From assembly GCF_003584645.1 (NCBI RefSeq), contig NZ_AP017928.1:2394395-2458394 (forward strand): DNA of 64,000 nucleotides, written 5' to 3'. Positions 9,189 through 18,570 of the stretch are shown here, piece after piece. Position 1 is the stretch's first letter, and each line of letters opens with the position of its first letter. A model generated the notes under the pieces. The model searched no databases, had not been told where the DNA came from, and saw only the letters and a list, made by a program, of their open reading frames with translations. The translations under genes and the position numbers were made by a program. Origin of the DNA: Methylocaldum marinum (GTDB lineage: Bacteria > Pseudomonadota > Gammaproteobacteria > Methylococcales > Methylococcaceae).

Positions 9189-9947
9189 TTAAGACATCTC
9201 CCGCGGAACTAAAAGACGCGGACTATCCGGGATTTCCTCCACTTCGGGAACGCGTGCCCGCCGCTGCAGCCACATCACTCCGAACAAATCGACGATGCCT
9301 ACCCAGAGCCGGTGCCAGGTCCCGTATTTGGACACCCCGCGCACTCTGGGCCGGTGATCGACCTCCACCGACGAGACTTTTCCGCCGGCCCGTTGCACGA
9401 GCGCGGGCAGGAAGCGGTGCATGTGGTCGAAATACGGCAGAACAAGAAACAGGTCCCGCGAGAAAACCTTGAGCCCGCATCCCGTATCCGGCGTGTTATC
9501 CCCGAGCAACGAACTGCGCACGGCATTGGCCACTTTGGAGGAAAACCGCCGCCAGCCGCTATCCTGCCGGCGCTTGCGGAATCCCGCCACCATGCTCCTC
9601 ATATCTCCCTGATCCAGCTCTTTCAAGGCCGCGATCAGCTTGGGAATATCGGCCGGATTGTTCTGCCCGTCGCCATCCAGGGTCGCGATGATTCGCCCCC
9701 GGGCGGCTCTAACGCCGGTCACCAGGGCCGTACTCTGGCCGCAGCAGTGCCGATGGCGCAGCACGCGGAGCCTCGGGTAGCATTCGCGCAGGGCATCGAG
9801 GCGGGCCAGTGTACCGTCGGTGCTGCCGTCATCCACGAAAATCATTTCGTAATCTCCCCCATCGATCAGGGCTCGGTCGATTTCGCCGATCAGCGGTTCG
9901 ACGTTGTCTTCCTCATTGTGAACCGGCACAACGACGCTAAGTTCCAT
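9189..9947 (-). CDS. Family 2 glycosyltransferase (dolichyl-phosphate mannosyltransferase-like)
   Basis: This 252-residue GT-A glycosyltransferase carries the opening strand LSVVVPVHNEEDNVEPLI, the nucleotide-binding motif FVDDGSTDGT, the acceptor-side DGDGQNNPADIP (DxD-type), and DTGCGLKVFSRDLF. These are typical of DPM1-like enzymes that move a sugar from a nucleotide donor to a polyprenyl phosphate on the cytoplasmic face. There is no C-terminal membrane anchor. The ATG at 9947 is preferred because GAGAAG sits just upstream; a longer frame to 10013 would overlap purM. With that start it lies 26 bases after purM on the same strand, so the two may be co-transcribed. The sugar and lipid acceptor are unknown. 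Confidence 0.88.
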   Translation of the reverse strand: MELSVVVPVHNEEDNVEPLIGEIDRALIDGGDYEMIFVDDGSTDGTLARLDALRECYPRLRVLRHRHCCGQSTALVTGVRAARGRIIATLDGDGQNNPADIPKLIAALKELDQGDMRSMVAGFRKRRQDSGWRRFSSKVANAVRSSLLGDNTPDTGCGLKVFSRDLFLVLPYFDHMHRFLPALVQRAGGKVSSVEVDHRPRVRGVSKYGTWHRLWVGIVDLFGVMWLQRRARVPEVEEIPDSPRLLVPREMS

Positions 9948-9973
9948 AAAACTTCTCGAACGGTGGACTGGGA

Positions 9974-11023
9974 TTACGGACGGACGTACCTGACTCCGGG
10001 GCCGCCTTGACACCTTGCGATCTCACCCATGGCGAACACGGTTTCCCCGGCGGCGGACAGCAGAGCACGGGCTTTTCCTTCGTCCTCCGGCGCAACGCAG
10101 ATGATCATGCCGATTCCGCAATTGAAGGTACGCAGCATTTCACTGTCCTCGACGCCACCTTTGGCCTGCAGCCAGCGGAACACGGCCGGCCGCGGCCAGG
10201 CGGTCGGATCGATGACCGCTTCCGAGTCTTCCGGCAGAACCCGCGGCAGGTTTTCCGTGATTCCACCGCCGGTGATGTGAGCCAGGGCATGAACCCTGAT
10301 TTGACGCATGAGTTCCAACAAGGGCTTTACGTAGATTCGGGTCGGCTCGAGCAGCCATTCGGCGAGGGGCTTGCCCTCCAGCGGTTCATCCAGGCCGCGG
10401 CCTTCGCGCTCCACGATCTTGCGTATCAGGGAATAGCCGTTCGAATGCGGGCCGGAAGACGCCAGGCCGAGCAATTTGTCGCCCGGACGAACCCGGCTTC
10501 CGTCAAGAATCTCGTCCTTTTCCACGATGCCCACGCAAAAGCCGGCCAAATCGTAATCGCCGGCGCCGTACATCCCCGGCATCTCCGCCGTTTCGCCGCC
10601 GACCAGGGCACACCCGGCCAGTTCGCAGCCTTTGCCTATGCCCTCGATCACCGCGGTGGCGACATCCACCTCCAGTTTTCCGGTGGCAAAATAATCCAGA
10701 AAAAACAAAGGTTCCGCTCCCTGAACGACGATATCGTTGACGCACATCGCGACCAGGTCGATGCCGACGCCTGCGTGGCGGCCCGTGTCGATGGCCACTC
10801 TCAGTTTCGTGCCGACTCCATCGGTGCCGGCAACCAAAATCGGCTGCTTATAGCGGCCTGCCGGAAGTTCGAACAGCGACCCGAAGCCGCCGAGTCCGGC
10901 CAGCACGCCGGGAATGCGGGTTTTTGCGGCAACCGGTTTAATCCGCTCTACCAGCGCATTGCCGGCCTCGATATCGACACCGGCGCTTTTATAATCGAGG
11001 GATGTGGGGTTGGAATCGGTCAA
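9974..11023 (-). CDS. purM: Phosphoribosylformylglycinamidine cyclo-ligase
   Basis: This 349-residue enzyme closes the imidazole ring in purine synthesis, making AIR from FGAM with ATP. Family hallmarks are [18 protein letters not shown] at the start, the glycine-rich ATP region [12 protein letters not shown], the conserved [18 protein letters not shown] and [14 protein letters not shown]. Length is typical. In many gammaproteobacteria purN follows purM; here a glycosyltransferase gene does. It is divergent from the DUF2066 gene, a neighbourhood often seen in this class. Function is secure. Confidence 0.97.
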   Translation of the reverse strand: MTDSNPTSLDYKSAGVDIEAGNALVERIKPVAAKTRIPGVLAGLGGFGSLFELPAGRYKQPILVAGTDGVGTKLRVAIDTGRHAGVGIDLVAMCVNDIVVQGAEPLFFLDYFATGKLEVDVATAVIEGIGKGCELAGCALVGGETAEMPGMYGAGDYDLAGFCVGIVEKDEILDGSRVRPGDKLLGLASSGPHSNGYSLIRKIVEREGRGLDEPLEGKPLAEWLLEPTRIYVKPLLELMRQIRVHALAHITGGGITENLPRVLPEDSEAVIDPTAWPRPAVFRWLQAKGGVEDSEMLRTFNCGIGMIICVAPEDEGKARALLSAAGETVFAMGEIARCQGGPGVRYVRP

Positions 11024-11189
11024 ACTGGATCTCCGGAGTATCGATTCGGAAATAAGAACTCTAATGTACCGAAAACCGGTACCGCACGGCCGAAATCGGA
11101 TCCGGCCTAACGGACATTGCGTGTTTTAGCTCTATCTAAAGGAGTGTGTTATTGTACAACGCTCTTCGCCAACCTGCGGGAGGAACTTC

Positions 11190-12227
11190 GTGCGCCGCGT
11201 CGCCCTTTTCAGTTTGTGGCTCCTAACGGTTTGCCCGAACCTTATGGCTGCCGAATTCAAAGGATTGTATCGAACGGATGTCGCCGTACAGAGCAAGGAT
11301 GAATCGACCCGCAACGAAGATATCCGTAGAGCTCTGGAGCAGGTCCTCAAACGCCTGGTCAGATCCGATGCCATGCAGTCCAAGGCAGTCGGCGCCATGC
11401 TGGAAAAGCCCGAACAGTTCGTACTGCAATACGAATACATAAGCAAACCCTCTGCCGACACACCGCTCGATTACTTACGGGTGGATTTCGATTCGCCCCG
11501 CCTTAACGATGCCCTGCGCAAGTCGAACATCAGTCCCTGGGGCGAACAGCGCCCGGAAGTGCTGGTTTGGCTCTCGATCGAGGAAAATTCGGAAAAATCG
11601 ATTTTCGCGGCCGATCAGATGCCGGAGATGGACCGTACGCTACGCGCCGCGGCCGGGGAAAACGGACTGCCCGTAACCGCTCCCTTGTGGGATTTAACCG
11701 ACCAACAAAACTTGAACTTCGAAGATTTCGAAACCGGAAACGGAGAACGCATCCGCCAAGCCTCCGCCCGCTACGAATCCGACGCGGTTCTTGCCGGTCG
11801 CCTGTCGCATGAGCCCGACGGAACATGGGATGCGGTTTGGCGGCTTTATCTTCAGAATATCGAGGAAACCTGGCAGGGAAACTCTCCGGATGCCCCCGCC
11901 GCGATCCGGTCGGGCATTGCGGGAGTCTATTCCCGCTTGGCCGAACGGTTCATTCCGCGCACGACCCGGGAAACAATCCTGGAATTGAAAGTCTTCGGAC
12001 TGTCTTCCCTGGGCGCGATCGACCGGGCGGCAAGCAATCTGAGCGGCTTGTCCCAAGTCCGGAAATTGGAAATGCTGGGGGTAGACGCAGATTATGCCTT
12101 GTTTAAGCTATACGTACGCGGCGACCGAGCGTCATTGGAGGAAACTCTCGCTTTAGGGCGCGTTCTAAGACCCGTCGCTAACGAGGACCGGCAGTTTTCC
12201 GGGTTAACCTACCAGTTGGCCGAATGA
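11190..12227 (+). CDS. DUF2066 family exported protein
   Basis: This 345-residue protein has a signal peptide (MRRVALFSLWLLTVCPNLMA, cleavage before AEFKG) and the DUF2066 pattern. It opens with LYRTDVAVQSKDESTRNEDI, followed by QVLKRLVRSDAMQSKAVGAM and a C-terminal domain around LEMLGVDADYALFKLYVRGD. The family is widespread in gammaproteobacteria beside purM and has no assigned function. The start is a GTG with GGGAGGAA just upstream. Its stop overlaps the ATG of the phosphatidyltransferase gene by four bases, and that gene overlaps the next in the same way, so the three form one coupled operon. Confidence 0.88.
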   Translation: MRRVALFSLWLLTVCPNLMAAEFKGLYRTDVAVQSKDESTRNEDIRRALEQVLKRLVRSDAMQSKAVGAMLEKPEQFVLQYEYISKPSADTPLDYLRVDFDSPRLNDALRKSNISPWGEQRPEVLVWLSIEENSEKSIFAADQMPEMDRTLRAAAGENGLPVTAPLWDLTDQQNLNFEDFETGNGERIRQASARYESDAVLAGRLSHEPDGTWDAVWRLYLQNIEETWQGNSPDAPAAIRSGIAGVYSRLAERFIPRTTRETILELKVFGLSSLGAIDRAASNLSGLSQVRKLEMLGVDADYALFKLYVRGDRASLEETLALGRVLRPVANEDRQFSGLTYQLAE

Positions 12228-12790
12228 AAGCACGTCACATCCCCAACATCATTTCGTTTTGCCGAATCCTGCTGGTCTATCCGGTCATCACCTCGATGCT
12301 GGAAAAACGCTTCGACTGGGCGCTGAGTCTGTTCGTGATCGCCGGTGTGTCGGATGCCATTGACGGTTTCCTGGCCAAACATTTCCAATGGCAATCCCGC
12401 CTCGGCTCTTACATCGACCCCCTGGCCGATAAGCTGCTCTTGGTTTCGTCCTATATCGCACTCAGCTTCATGGGACTGATCCCGTTCTGGCTGATGGCTA
12501 CCGTAGTCTTGCGCGACCTGGTGATATTCACCGGTGCAATCCTGTACTACTTTCTGCTGCGGCCTTTCGACGGACAACCGCTTCTCATCAGCAAAGTGAA
12601 CACCTTGCTTCAGCTTTTTCTGGTGTTCATCGTACTCCTGCACCATGGCTTCGTACCCCTGCCCGCCGGTATCATTACCGGCGTCACCGCGGCGGTGTTC
12701 GTGACGACCATGCTCAGCGGCGCGATGTACATCTATGTCTGGGGAAGCAGTTATTACCGCGAGACGAGATATCTGGGGACGCGCAAATGA
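12224..12790 (+). CDS. CDP-alcohol phosphatidyltransferase family protein
   Basis: This is a 188-residue integral membrane enzyme of the CDP-alcohol phosphotransferase family, which joins a CDP-linked lipid to an alcohol such as glycerol phosphate. The catalytic signature is present in the span DAIDGFLAKHF..GSYIDPLADK, matching DGxxAR-x8-GxxxDxxxD with lysine in place of arginine. Several hydrophobic helices follow (SYIALSFMGLIPFWLM, LLQLFLVFIVLLHHG, AAVFVTTMLSGAMYIYVW). It resembles PgsA-like enzymes, but the exact alcohol cannot be read from the sequence. It is translationally coupled on both sides by ATGA overlaps, between DUF2066 and a small secreted protein. Confidence 0.88.
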   Translation: MKARHIPNIISFCRILLVYPVITSMLEKRFDWALSLFVIAGVSDAIDGFLAKHFQWQSRLGSYIDPLADKLLLVSSYIALSFMGLIPFWLMATVVLRDLVIFTGAILYYFLLRPFDGQPLLISKVNTLLQLFLVFIVLLHHGFVPLPAGIITGVTAAVFVTTMLSGAMYIYVWGSSYYRETRYLGTRK

Positions 12791-13245
12791 TTAGCGGACC
12801 CGGTTCGACTTTTCGGTCCACTGGATTGCCCCTAATTCCGGCATTTTTGTTGCTCCTTCATCCTCTTCCCGGCATTGCTCAAGGAACCTTCGGGACATCC
12901 GCAGTAACCCAGGGCGAAACGCTTTTTATCGAACCGACCAGCCCTCGCGCCAATGAAGATGTTCTGATCCATTTCCCGCAGCGGGGTTGCAAGCCCGGAC
13001 GCGTCGATGCACGGATGAAAGGGAAAGAAATCGTGATCGTCGTGAATCACTACGGAAAGTGCTTTTATAGCTTTCACCCGCACGGATATTCATTTCCCGG
13101 CGGCGAGCTCTACCAAAGCTATCGGATTGGTCGATTACCTGTCGGAAATTATCACATTCGGCTGTATTATCAGGACTTGTCCGAAAGTTCTCGTAGCCGC
13201 AGTTTCAGTATCACCGAATCCTTTTCGGTAATGCCGGCTCGTTAG
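12787..13245 (+). CDS. Small secreted protein of unknown function
   Basis: The 152-residue product has a hydrophobic signal segment (LPLIPAFLLLLHPLPGIAQG) and a beta-rich mature part with two cysteines (RGCKPGR and GKCFYSF). The end, YHIRLYYQDLSESSRSRSFS, looks like the last strands of an immunoglobulin-like fold. I do not recognise a named family. It is the third gene of the DUF2066 operon, joined to the phosphatidyltransferase gene by an ATGA overlap, so a periplasmic envelope role is plausible but unproven. Confidence 0.7.
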   Translation: MISGPGSTFRSTGLPLIPAFLLLLHPLPGIAQGTFGTSAVTQGETLFIEPTSPRANEDVLIHFPQRGCKPGRVDARMKGKEIVIVVNHYGKCFYSFHPHGYSFPGGELYQSYRIGRLPVGNYHIRLYYQDLSESSRSRSFSITESFSVMPAR

Positions 13246-13287
13246 ACACCCGCCCCGCCGGTCCGAAGCCCAGCCGATAAGAGTTTT

Positions 13288-14391
13288 ATGCCTAGTTTGT
13301 TCAAAATATCCGCCATGAACGATACGGTCTCTTCTGCCTTCAATTCTCAAAATACATTCCCTTCAAACTCGACCGATTCCGCGATTTCCAGGCGGTTCCG
13401 CCGCATTGGTCTGATTACGATCGCTGCCGTTTATTTCCTGATTCTGGTCGGCGGCATCGTCAGAGCGTCAGGCGCAGGCATGGGCTGCCCCGACTGGCCC
13501 ACCTGCTTCGGCCGCTGGATCCCGCCCACCGATGAATCCCAGCTTCCGCCGAATTACCATGAGATTTACGCCGAGCGCGGTTACGCGGACACCGCGTTCA
13601 ATCCGCTCAAGACCTGGACCGAGTATGTCAACCGGCTGATCGGCGTGAGCATCGGAGTGCTGATTCTGCTAACCCTGGTCTATTCGATCCCGTATCTGAA
13701 ACGAGACCGGACGGTCTTCTTCCTGGCCTTATCGGTATTTTTGCTGGTCGGGTTCCAGGGCTGGCTGGGCTCGGCGGTTGTCGCCAGCAACTTGCGCCCT
13801 GTCATGATTACCGCCCACATGGTCATGGCTTTCGTGATCGTCTGTCTCCTGATTTACGCGATCGCGAGATCACAGCAGGACATCTTGAGGAAACTCAAGA
13901 CCGGAACCTTATCGCCGAGGTTCAAAACCGTGCTCGCAGTAGCCATGGGAATGACACTGCTGCAAATCACCATGGGGACCCAGATTCGGGAATCGGTGGA
14001 CGTGATTGCCACGATCTTCGACCAAGCCGAGCGCCACCTTTGGCGGGAAAAGTTTCCGATCATTTTTTATATCCACCGGTCATTTTCCTCGGTCATACTC
14101 TTTACCAACTTGTGGCTCGTGTGGAACCTGATACGACGTCTCAAGCGCGGACACCTGCTGCGAAACTTCGGCATTGCCCTGGGCGCTCTGGTCATTGCCG
14201 CCATCGGCACCGGCGTAACGCTGGATCGTCTCGGATTTCCCGCATTTGTACAGCCCATCCACCTGGTCCTGGCCAATCTGATCTTCGGAACCCAGTTTTT
14301 CCTGTTTATCGCATTGCGGTATTCGAAAGGTCCGAGAGTCAGGGAAAGACTGGGCATCGATGAGCCGGTAAGCGGAATCGGAGCTTCGTGA
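13288..14391 (+). CDS. ctaA: Haem A synthase, COX15/CtaA family
   Basis: This 367-residue polytopic membrane protein oxidises haem O to haem A for cytochrome oxidase. It shows the family pattern: first helix IAAVYFLILVGGIVRASGAG, then the CPDWPTCFGRWIPP loop with paired cysteines, the haem-ligand regions around EYVNRLIGV and MITAHMVMAF, and a second half around YIHRSFSSV and PIHLVLANLIFG. The N terminus carries a polar Ser/Asn-rich tail of about 35 residues. The start at 13288 has AAGAG upstream; an internal ATG at 13315 is an alternative. No ctaB or oxidase subunits are adjacent. The downstream side runs into an IS66 remnant. Confidence 0.92.
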   Translation: MPSLFKISAMNDTVSSAFNSQNTFPSNSTDSAISRRFRRIGLITIAAVYFLILVGGIVRASGAGMGCPDWPTCFGRWIPPTDESQLPPNYHEIYAERGYADTAFNPLKTWTEYVNRLIGVSIGVLILLTLVYSIPYLKRDRTVFFLALSVFLLVGFQGWLGSAVVASNLRPVMITAHMVMAFVIVCLLIYAIARSQQDILRKLKTGTLSPRFKTVLAVAMGMTLLQITMGTQIRESVDVIATIFDQAERHLWREKFPIIFYIHRSFSSVILFTNLWLVWNLIRRLKRGHLLRNFGIALGALVIAAIGTGVTLDRLGFPAFVQPIHLVLANLIFGTQFFLFIALRYSKGPRVRERLGIDEPVSGIGAS

Positions 14392-14399
14392 AAACCCTG

Positions 14400-14740
14400 T
14401 CAAGACGCGCTTTGGGCGGGAACGCACCGTGATGGGCTGGGTGGCGGGATCGAGGCCTTCGAGCTTGGCGGTGCCGAGCTGGGTTTGGATGGCGGCTGCG
14501 TAGTTGCCGGCACGCTCGGAGCCGGCGAACAGCCCGTTCTTTTCCCCAGGGCGATGGGCGGATGGCGTTGTTGTCCGGGGGCAGGTTGCCGGTTTGGGCG
14601 TAGCGGATCAGGGCCGGCCGGCGCTTGAGGGTGTCGTCGACAGCCTTGGCAGAGGCACCGCCGGTGGCGGTTTGGGCGCGGGTCTGGATCAAGCCGTGCT
14701 ACCGAACGATAGCGGACTTCCGCCAGCGCAATGCCGAGCC
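14400..14740 (-). pseudogene. IS66-family transposase fragment, frameshifted
   Basis: On the minus strand, overlapping frames encode pieces of the C-terminal part of an IS66 TnpC transposase: TLKRRPALIRYAQTGNLPPD, then DNNAIRP in one frame, IALGK in another, and NYAAAIQT/LGTAKLEGLDP-like sequence further on. The conserved order matches IS66, but several frameshifts break it and neither the N-terminal part nor terminal repeats are visible. It is a dead remnant between ctaA and the end of the TonB receptor gene. Confidence 0.75.
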
Positions 14741-14757
14741 TCTGCGCCCGGTGCACG

Positions 14758-17019
14758 CTAAATATCGAAATCCAGTTCGAAACCGCCGTAAGCGAACAAA
14801 GGCATGCCGGGGCGCGGGCCATGCGGTTGTCGGGACACGATATATTCCTCGTCGGTCGCGTTTTGGATGCCGGCTAGAACTTTTACGCCCTTGGTGAGTT
14901 GATAGTAGCCGGAAATATCCAGAAGGACGAAGTCGTCGGTCTTGCCGAAACGGGCATCCGGCTGCCCCGCGCCGTTGACTTGCGCGCTGGTGTTGCTCGC
15001 GCTGGTATAGGTTTCGCCGACATAGTTGACCGTGACGTCCACCCCCCAGTGGTCGAAATGCAGACCGCTGCCGAAGCTGAGCGTGTATTCGGGAATATAG
15101 GGTACGCGGTTGCCTTTCTTGCCGAAGCTGAAAATCGATTCCGGATCGGTCGAGGCGGCATCGTTCAACTGCACCGCGTTAGTGTATGTGAACGACAAAA
15201 AATACGGATTGCTGAAGCCCCATGCGAAAGCGTTGCCGGCATCGAAATTCAGAGCCAGTTCGACACCACGGCTGTCGACCTTGCCGAAGTTTTGATTCGC
15301 ATCGCTACCGGTACCGCCAATGCTGTCGACAACCAGCAAGTTCTCGAACTGCGTATAAAACCCGACGATTTCGGCGTAAAAAGCGCCATGGGAATAGCGT
15401 CCGCCCAATTCATACGCATTGCTGGTTTCTTCCTTGAGCTTGTCGACCACTGCATCCTGAGGACCGGGCGGCGAAAATCCACGGTGGACGCTGCCGAACA
15501 TCATGAAGTCTTCGTTAAAGCGATAATCCAGGCTCGCGCCTCCGGCATACATGTCGAGAGAGCTGCTGCCGTTATTCCCGGGCGACAAGTTGTTCTTGTA
15601 AGTTTGATGCAAATGCTCGTAACGGATACCCGGCGTGAATCCCCAATTCCCCCACTCGATACGGTCCTTCAGAAAGAAGGCATAGGCATTGGTCAAGCCT
15701 TTCCTGTCATCCTGGCTTCCCGGCGCGCCGACCGTCTTGCCGATAATCGTTCCACCCGCCGCCTGATTGTAGACGGTATCGTGCTGAAACCGGGTCTCCT
15801 GATCCTCGTGATAACGGAATCCTCCGCTGAGTTCGTGGTGCGTGGCGCCTAAATCGAAACGGTAATTCGCGACAGTTTCAACCCCGCCCAAGTAATAACT
15901 GCGGTTGTTGTCCCGCACGCGCAAATTACAGGCGATGCTCCCTTTTACGCAATCGAGGCCCAGACCGTTCCCGGCTCCTGCCAGGGCGGAGGACAAATTC
16001 ATGTTGCCCGTTACGCCCCCCCGGAGATCGTTCAATTTTTGCCAGTTTCTATTGAATTCGCTGTAATAAGCCGTCGTGATGATATCCAGGTTATCGGTCG
16101 GAGAAATAAAGTAACGGGCGAATCCTCGAAAATGTTCGCTCGAAATATTATCGAAGCGAGACGCCGAATAGCGGCGATAAGGATCTTTCCTGAAGTCCGT
16201 ATCGCTCAGCCCGAGATAGGTTTCATCGGCATCCATGTTCGAATAACCGAACTTTACTTCAAGTCTTTGGTAAATATCCGTATTGGGTTCCCAGGACAGG
16301 CGGACCATGGGTTCGACCTGCTGAAATCCGGTTGCGTCGCCATTGCGGAAATCCGCAGTTTCATCGATCGTCTTGAATCCGTCCGAACCGCGGTAAAAAC
16401 CTTCCACCAGGTAACCGAAACGCCCGTTCTCGGTACTCAAGGTATCTCCGACATACCCGTGCGTTCTGACTTCGTTATAGCTGCCGAAAAGAAACTTCAG
16501 ATAAGCTTTGCCGCTTTCCGGAATCGGAGTCGAGAGATAATTCAGTACCCCGCCCGTGATATGCGGACCGTATTTGATCTGACTGGAACCTTTCAAGACT
16601 TCGATGCCGCTCATGCGTCCGGCAGCGGGCGAAAAGTAAGCGGCGGGCGCGGAATAAGGCGCGGGAGCGGTCAGAACGCCGTCCTCCATGACGGTAATCT
16701 TGGCGCTTCGGGTAGTATCGACGCCGCGGAAACTGATATTGGGAAATAATCCGAAACCATCCTCTTCCCGGATGTTGACGCCGGGCACGCGGCGCAAGAT
16801 GCGGTTGAGGTCGCTATAGCTCTGTTCGCGGATTTCCGAAGTGTCTATGTATTGGGCCGAAGCCGGCATGTCCCGGGCTTGCGCCTCGCTGCCGATAACC
16901 TGAATCGTGCCCAGGCTCTCCGGCGGCGCAGCCTGTTCGTCCGCCCGGACCTGTGATGGCAGGTTCGCCGCAAGGCATACCAATGACAACGGCCAGATAA
17001 CACGTTTACAACGCAGCAT
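14758..17019 (-). CDS. TonB-dependent outer membrane receptor, iron-type
   Basis: This 753-residue receptor has a signal peptide (LSLVCLAANLPSQVRADEQ), a TonB-box-like GTIQVIGS, a plug domain (SDLNRILRRVPGVNIREEDG, ISFRGVDTTRSAKITVMEDG, GIEVLKGSSQIKYGPHITGG) and a beta-barrel ending FELDFDI, an aromatic-type end expected for barrel assembly. The plug most resembles FecA-like ferric-chelate receptors; the ligand is inferred only. I chose the ATG at 17019, which has a GGGGGAAAA ribosome site, over an open frame to 17091. A Fur-box-like sequence lies 87 bases upstream, consistent with induction on iron starvation. No TonB or ABC iron importer genes are adjacent. Confidence 0.92.
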   Translation of the reverse strand: MLRCKRVIWPLSLVCLAANLPSQVRADEQAAPPESLGTIQVIGSEAQARDMPASAQYIDTSEIREQSYSDLNRILRRVPGVNIREEDGFGLFPNISFRGVDTTRSAKITVMEDGVLTAPAPYSAPAAYFSPAAGRMSGIEVLKGSSQIKYGPHITGGVLNYLSTPIPESGKAYLKFLFGSYNEVRTHGYVGDTLSTENGRFGYLVEGFYRGSDGFKTIDETADFRNGDATGFQQVEPMVRLSWEPNTDIYQRLEVKFGYSNMDADETYLGLSDTDFRKDPYRRYSASRFDNISSEHFRGFARYFISPTDNLDIITTAYYSEFNRNWQKLNDLRGGVTGNMNLSSALAGAGNGLGLDCVKGSIACNLRVRDNNRSYYLGGVETVANYRFDLGATHHELSGGFRYHEDQETRFQHDTVYNQAAGGTIIGKTVGAPGSQDDRKGLTNAYAFFLKDRIEWGNWGFTPGIRYEHLHQTYKNNLSPGNNGSSSLDMYAGGASLDYRFNEDFMMFGSVHRGFSPPGPQDAVVDKLKEETSNAYELGGRYSHGAFYAEIVGFYTQFENLLVVDSIGGTGSDANQNFGKVDSRGVELALNFDAGNAFAWGFSNPYFLSFTYTNAVQLNDAASTDPESIFSFGKKGNRVPYIPEYTLSFGSGLHFDHWGVDVTVNYVGETYTSASNTSAQVNGAGQPDARFGKTDDFVLLDISGYYQLTKGVKVLAGIQNATDEEYIVSRQPHGPRPGMPLFAYGGFELDFDI

Positions 17020-17105
17020 TTTTCCCCCGAAGATGCATGAGCACCAGCCAGCGATAAAACCTTGTTTGCGGCGTGGCTTACAGATGCTCACACTTTATCC
17101 CTCAT

Positions 17106-17124
17106 ATTAATGAGAATCAATGTC
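17106..17124 (-). promoter_or_regulatory. Putative Fur box of the TonB receptor gene
   Basis: ATTAATGAGAATCAATGTC matches the 19-base Fur consensus at 14 positions by my hand alignment, including the central GA-AATCA core. It lies 87 bases upstream of the receptor start, where a promoter is expected. Confidence 0.65.
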
Positions 17125-17316
17125 TTTTTTAGAACGATTACTGTCAGGATCTACAGAGTGCTTTCCGATCGCACATGAGATCTCCATCGGCCATTCATCG
17201 GTGGCCCTATTCCGTCTCGCCGTACGGTGTCCGGTCTTGTGGTAAATTGAAGATGAGCTGCTTTCGAGAATACAGGTGATGAACACCATGTTCCGACATC
17301 TGCCGGAAAACGATTC

Positions 17317-18570
17317 GTGCGCTTGACCGGTTTGCTGCTGATTCCCGTGCTGCTCGTTGCCTGCAGCCGGAACGGAGGGCAGACCGTGCTCGAATTCTGG
17401 GCCATGGGACGGGAGGGCGAGGTAGTCCAGTCTCTGGTGCCCGAATTCGAACGCCGCAATCCGGCTATTCGCGTCAAGGTACAGCAAATTCCCTGGAGTG
17501 CGGCTCACGAGAAGCTGCTGACCGCGTACGCGGGCGAAGCGATGCCCGATGTGTTCCAGCTGGGAAATACCTGGATTCCGGAATTCGTGGTCCTGCAAGC
17601 CATCGTCAATCTTGACGACCGGCTGCCAGCCGTGCAACGCAGGGATTATTTCGAGGGAATTCTCGAAACCAACCATATCGACCGGGAACTTTACGGACTG
17701 CCCTGGTACGTCGATACCCGCCTGCTTTTTTACCGTACGGATATTCTGGCCGAAGCCGGTTTTTCCATGCCACCGAGAACCTGGAGCGAGTGGCTAGAGG
17801 CCATGGCGGCCGTCAAAGCGCTGCCCGGTGGAGAGCGCTACGCTCTGCTCCTGCCCATGAACGAATGGCAAGCTCCTACGATTCTGGGCTTCCAGCTCGG
17901 TGCGGAACTGCTTCGCAACGATGCCCGGTTCGGCAATTTTCAAAGCGACGCCTTTCGCCGAGCCTTTCACTTCTATCTCGATCTGTTCCGCCAAGGATAC
18001 GCCCCGGCCGTATCGGAGGCCCAGATCGCCAATCTTTACCAGGCGTTCGGCAGCGGCTATTTCGCAATGTACGTCACCGGTCCCTGGAATATCGGCGAGT
18101 TCGAACACCGCCTTCCGAAGGCCTTGCGGGACCGCTGGGCCACCGCGCCCATGCCGGCTCCCGATGAGAATTATCCCGGCCTCTCGCTGGCCGGAGGGGC
18201 CAGTCTCGCGATCTCCCGCCATTCAGACCACAAAGATCAAGCCTGGAAGCTGATCGAGTTTCTGTCCGAACCCGAACAGCAAGTCGCCTTTTACCGCCTG
18301 ACCGGCGACCTCCCCGCCCGCCGCTCCGCCTGGCAACACCCCGATCTGGCTTCAGAGACTCGCGCGCAAGCTTTCAAGGTTCAACTGGAGCGAGTGGTAT
18401 ACACGCCGAAAATACCCGAATGGGAAAGGATCGCCGGCAAGATTGCCCATTACGCCGAAAAGGCGGTGCGCGGCGAATTGACGGAAGACCGAGCCTTAGC
18501 CGCCCTGGACCAGGACGTGGACCACATTCTCGAAAAGCGGCGTTGGCTGTTGCGGAAACAGGCTCGATGA
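17317..18570 (+). CDS. ABC transporter substrate-binding lipoprotein, sugar type
   Basis: This 417-residue protein is a family 1 extracellular solute-binding protein. It has a lipoprotein signal (LTGLLLIPVLLVAC, lipobox LVAC), then VLEFWAMGREGEVVQSLVPE and the typical GEAMPDVFQLGNTWIPEFV strand. The C-terminal lobe carries PGLSLAGGASLAISRHSDH and WKLIEFLSEPEQQ. It would capture a sugar or glycerol-phosphate-like solute and deliver it to the two permeases that follow. The start is a GTG. The stop overlaps the first permease ATG by ATGA, so the three genes are one operon. No ATPase gene is present; such systems often borrow a shared MsiK/UgpC-type ATPase encoded elsewhere. Confidence 0.92.
   Translation: MRLTGLLLIPVLLVACSRNGGQTVLEFWAMGREGEVVQSLVPEFERRNPAIRVKVQQIPWSAAHEKLLTAYAGEAMPDVFQLGNTWIPEFVVLQAIVNLDDRLPAVQRRDYFEGILETNHIDRELYGLPWYVDTRLLFYRTDILAEAGFSMPPRTWSEWLEAMAAVKALPGGERYALLLPMNEWQAPTILGFQLGAELLRNDARFGNFQSDAFRRAFHFYLDLFRQGYAPAVSEAQIANLYQAFGSGYFAMYVTGPWNIGEFEHRLPKALRDRWATAPMPAPDENYPGLSLAGGASLAISRHSDHKDQAWKLIEFLSEPEQQVAFYRLTGDLPARRSAWQHPDLASETRAQAFKVQLERVVYTPKIPEWERIAGKIAHYAEKAVRGELTEDRALAALDQDVDHILEKRRWLLRKQAR

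Noticed and set aside
17139..17160. CTGTCAGGATCTACAGAG as a Pho box in front of the sugar transporter operon
   Set aside because: Only one half site resembles the consensus and no second unit follows in 11-base phase.
18420..18566. N-terminal extension of the first sugar permease
   Set aside because: It lies inside the binding-protein gene; the ATG overlapping that gene's stop gives the normal permease N terminus.
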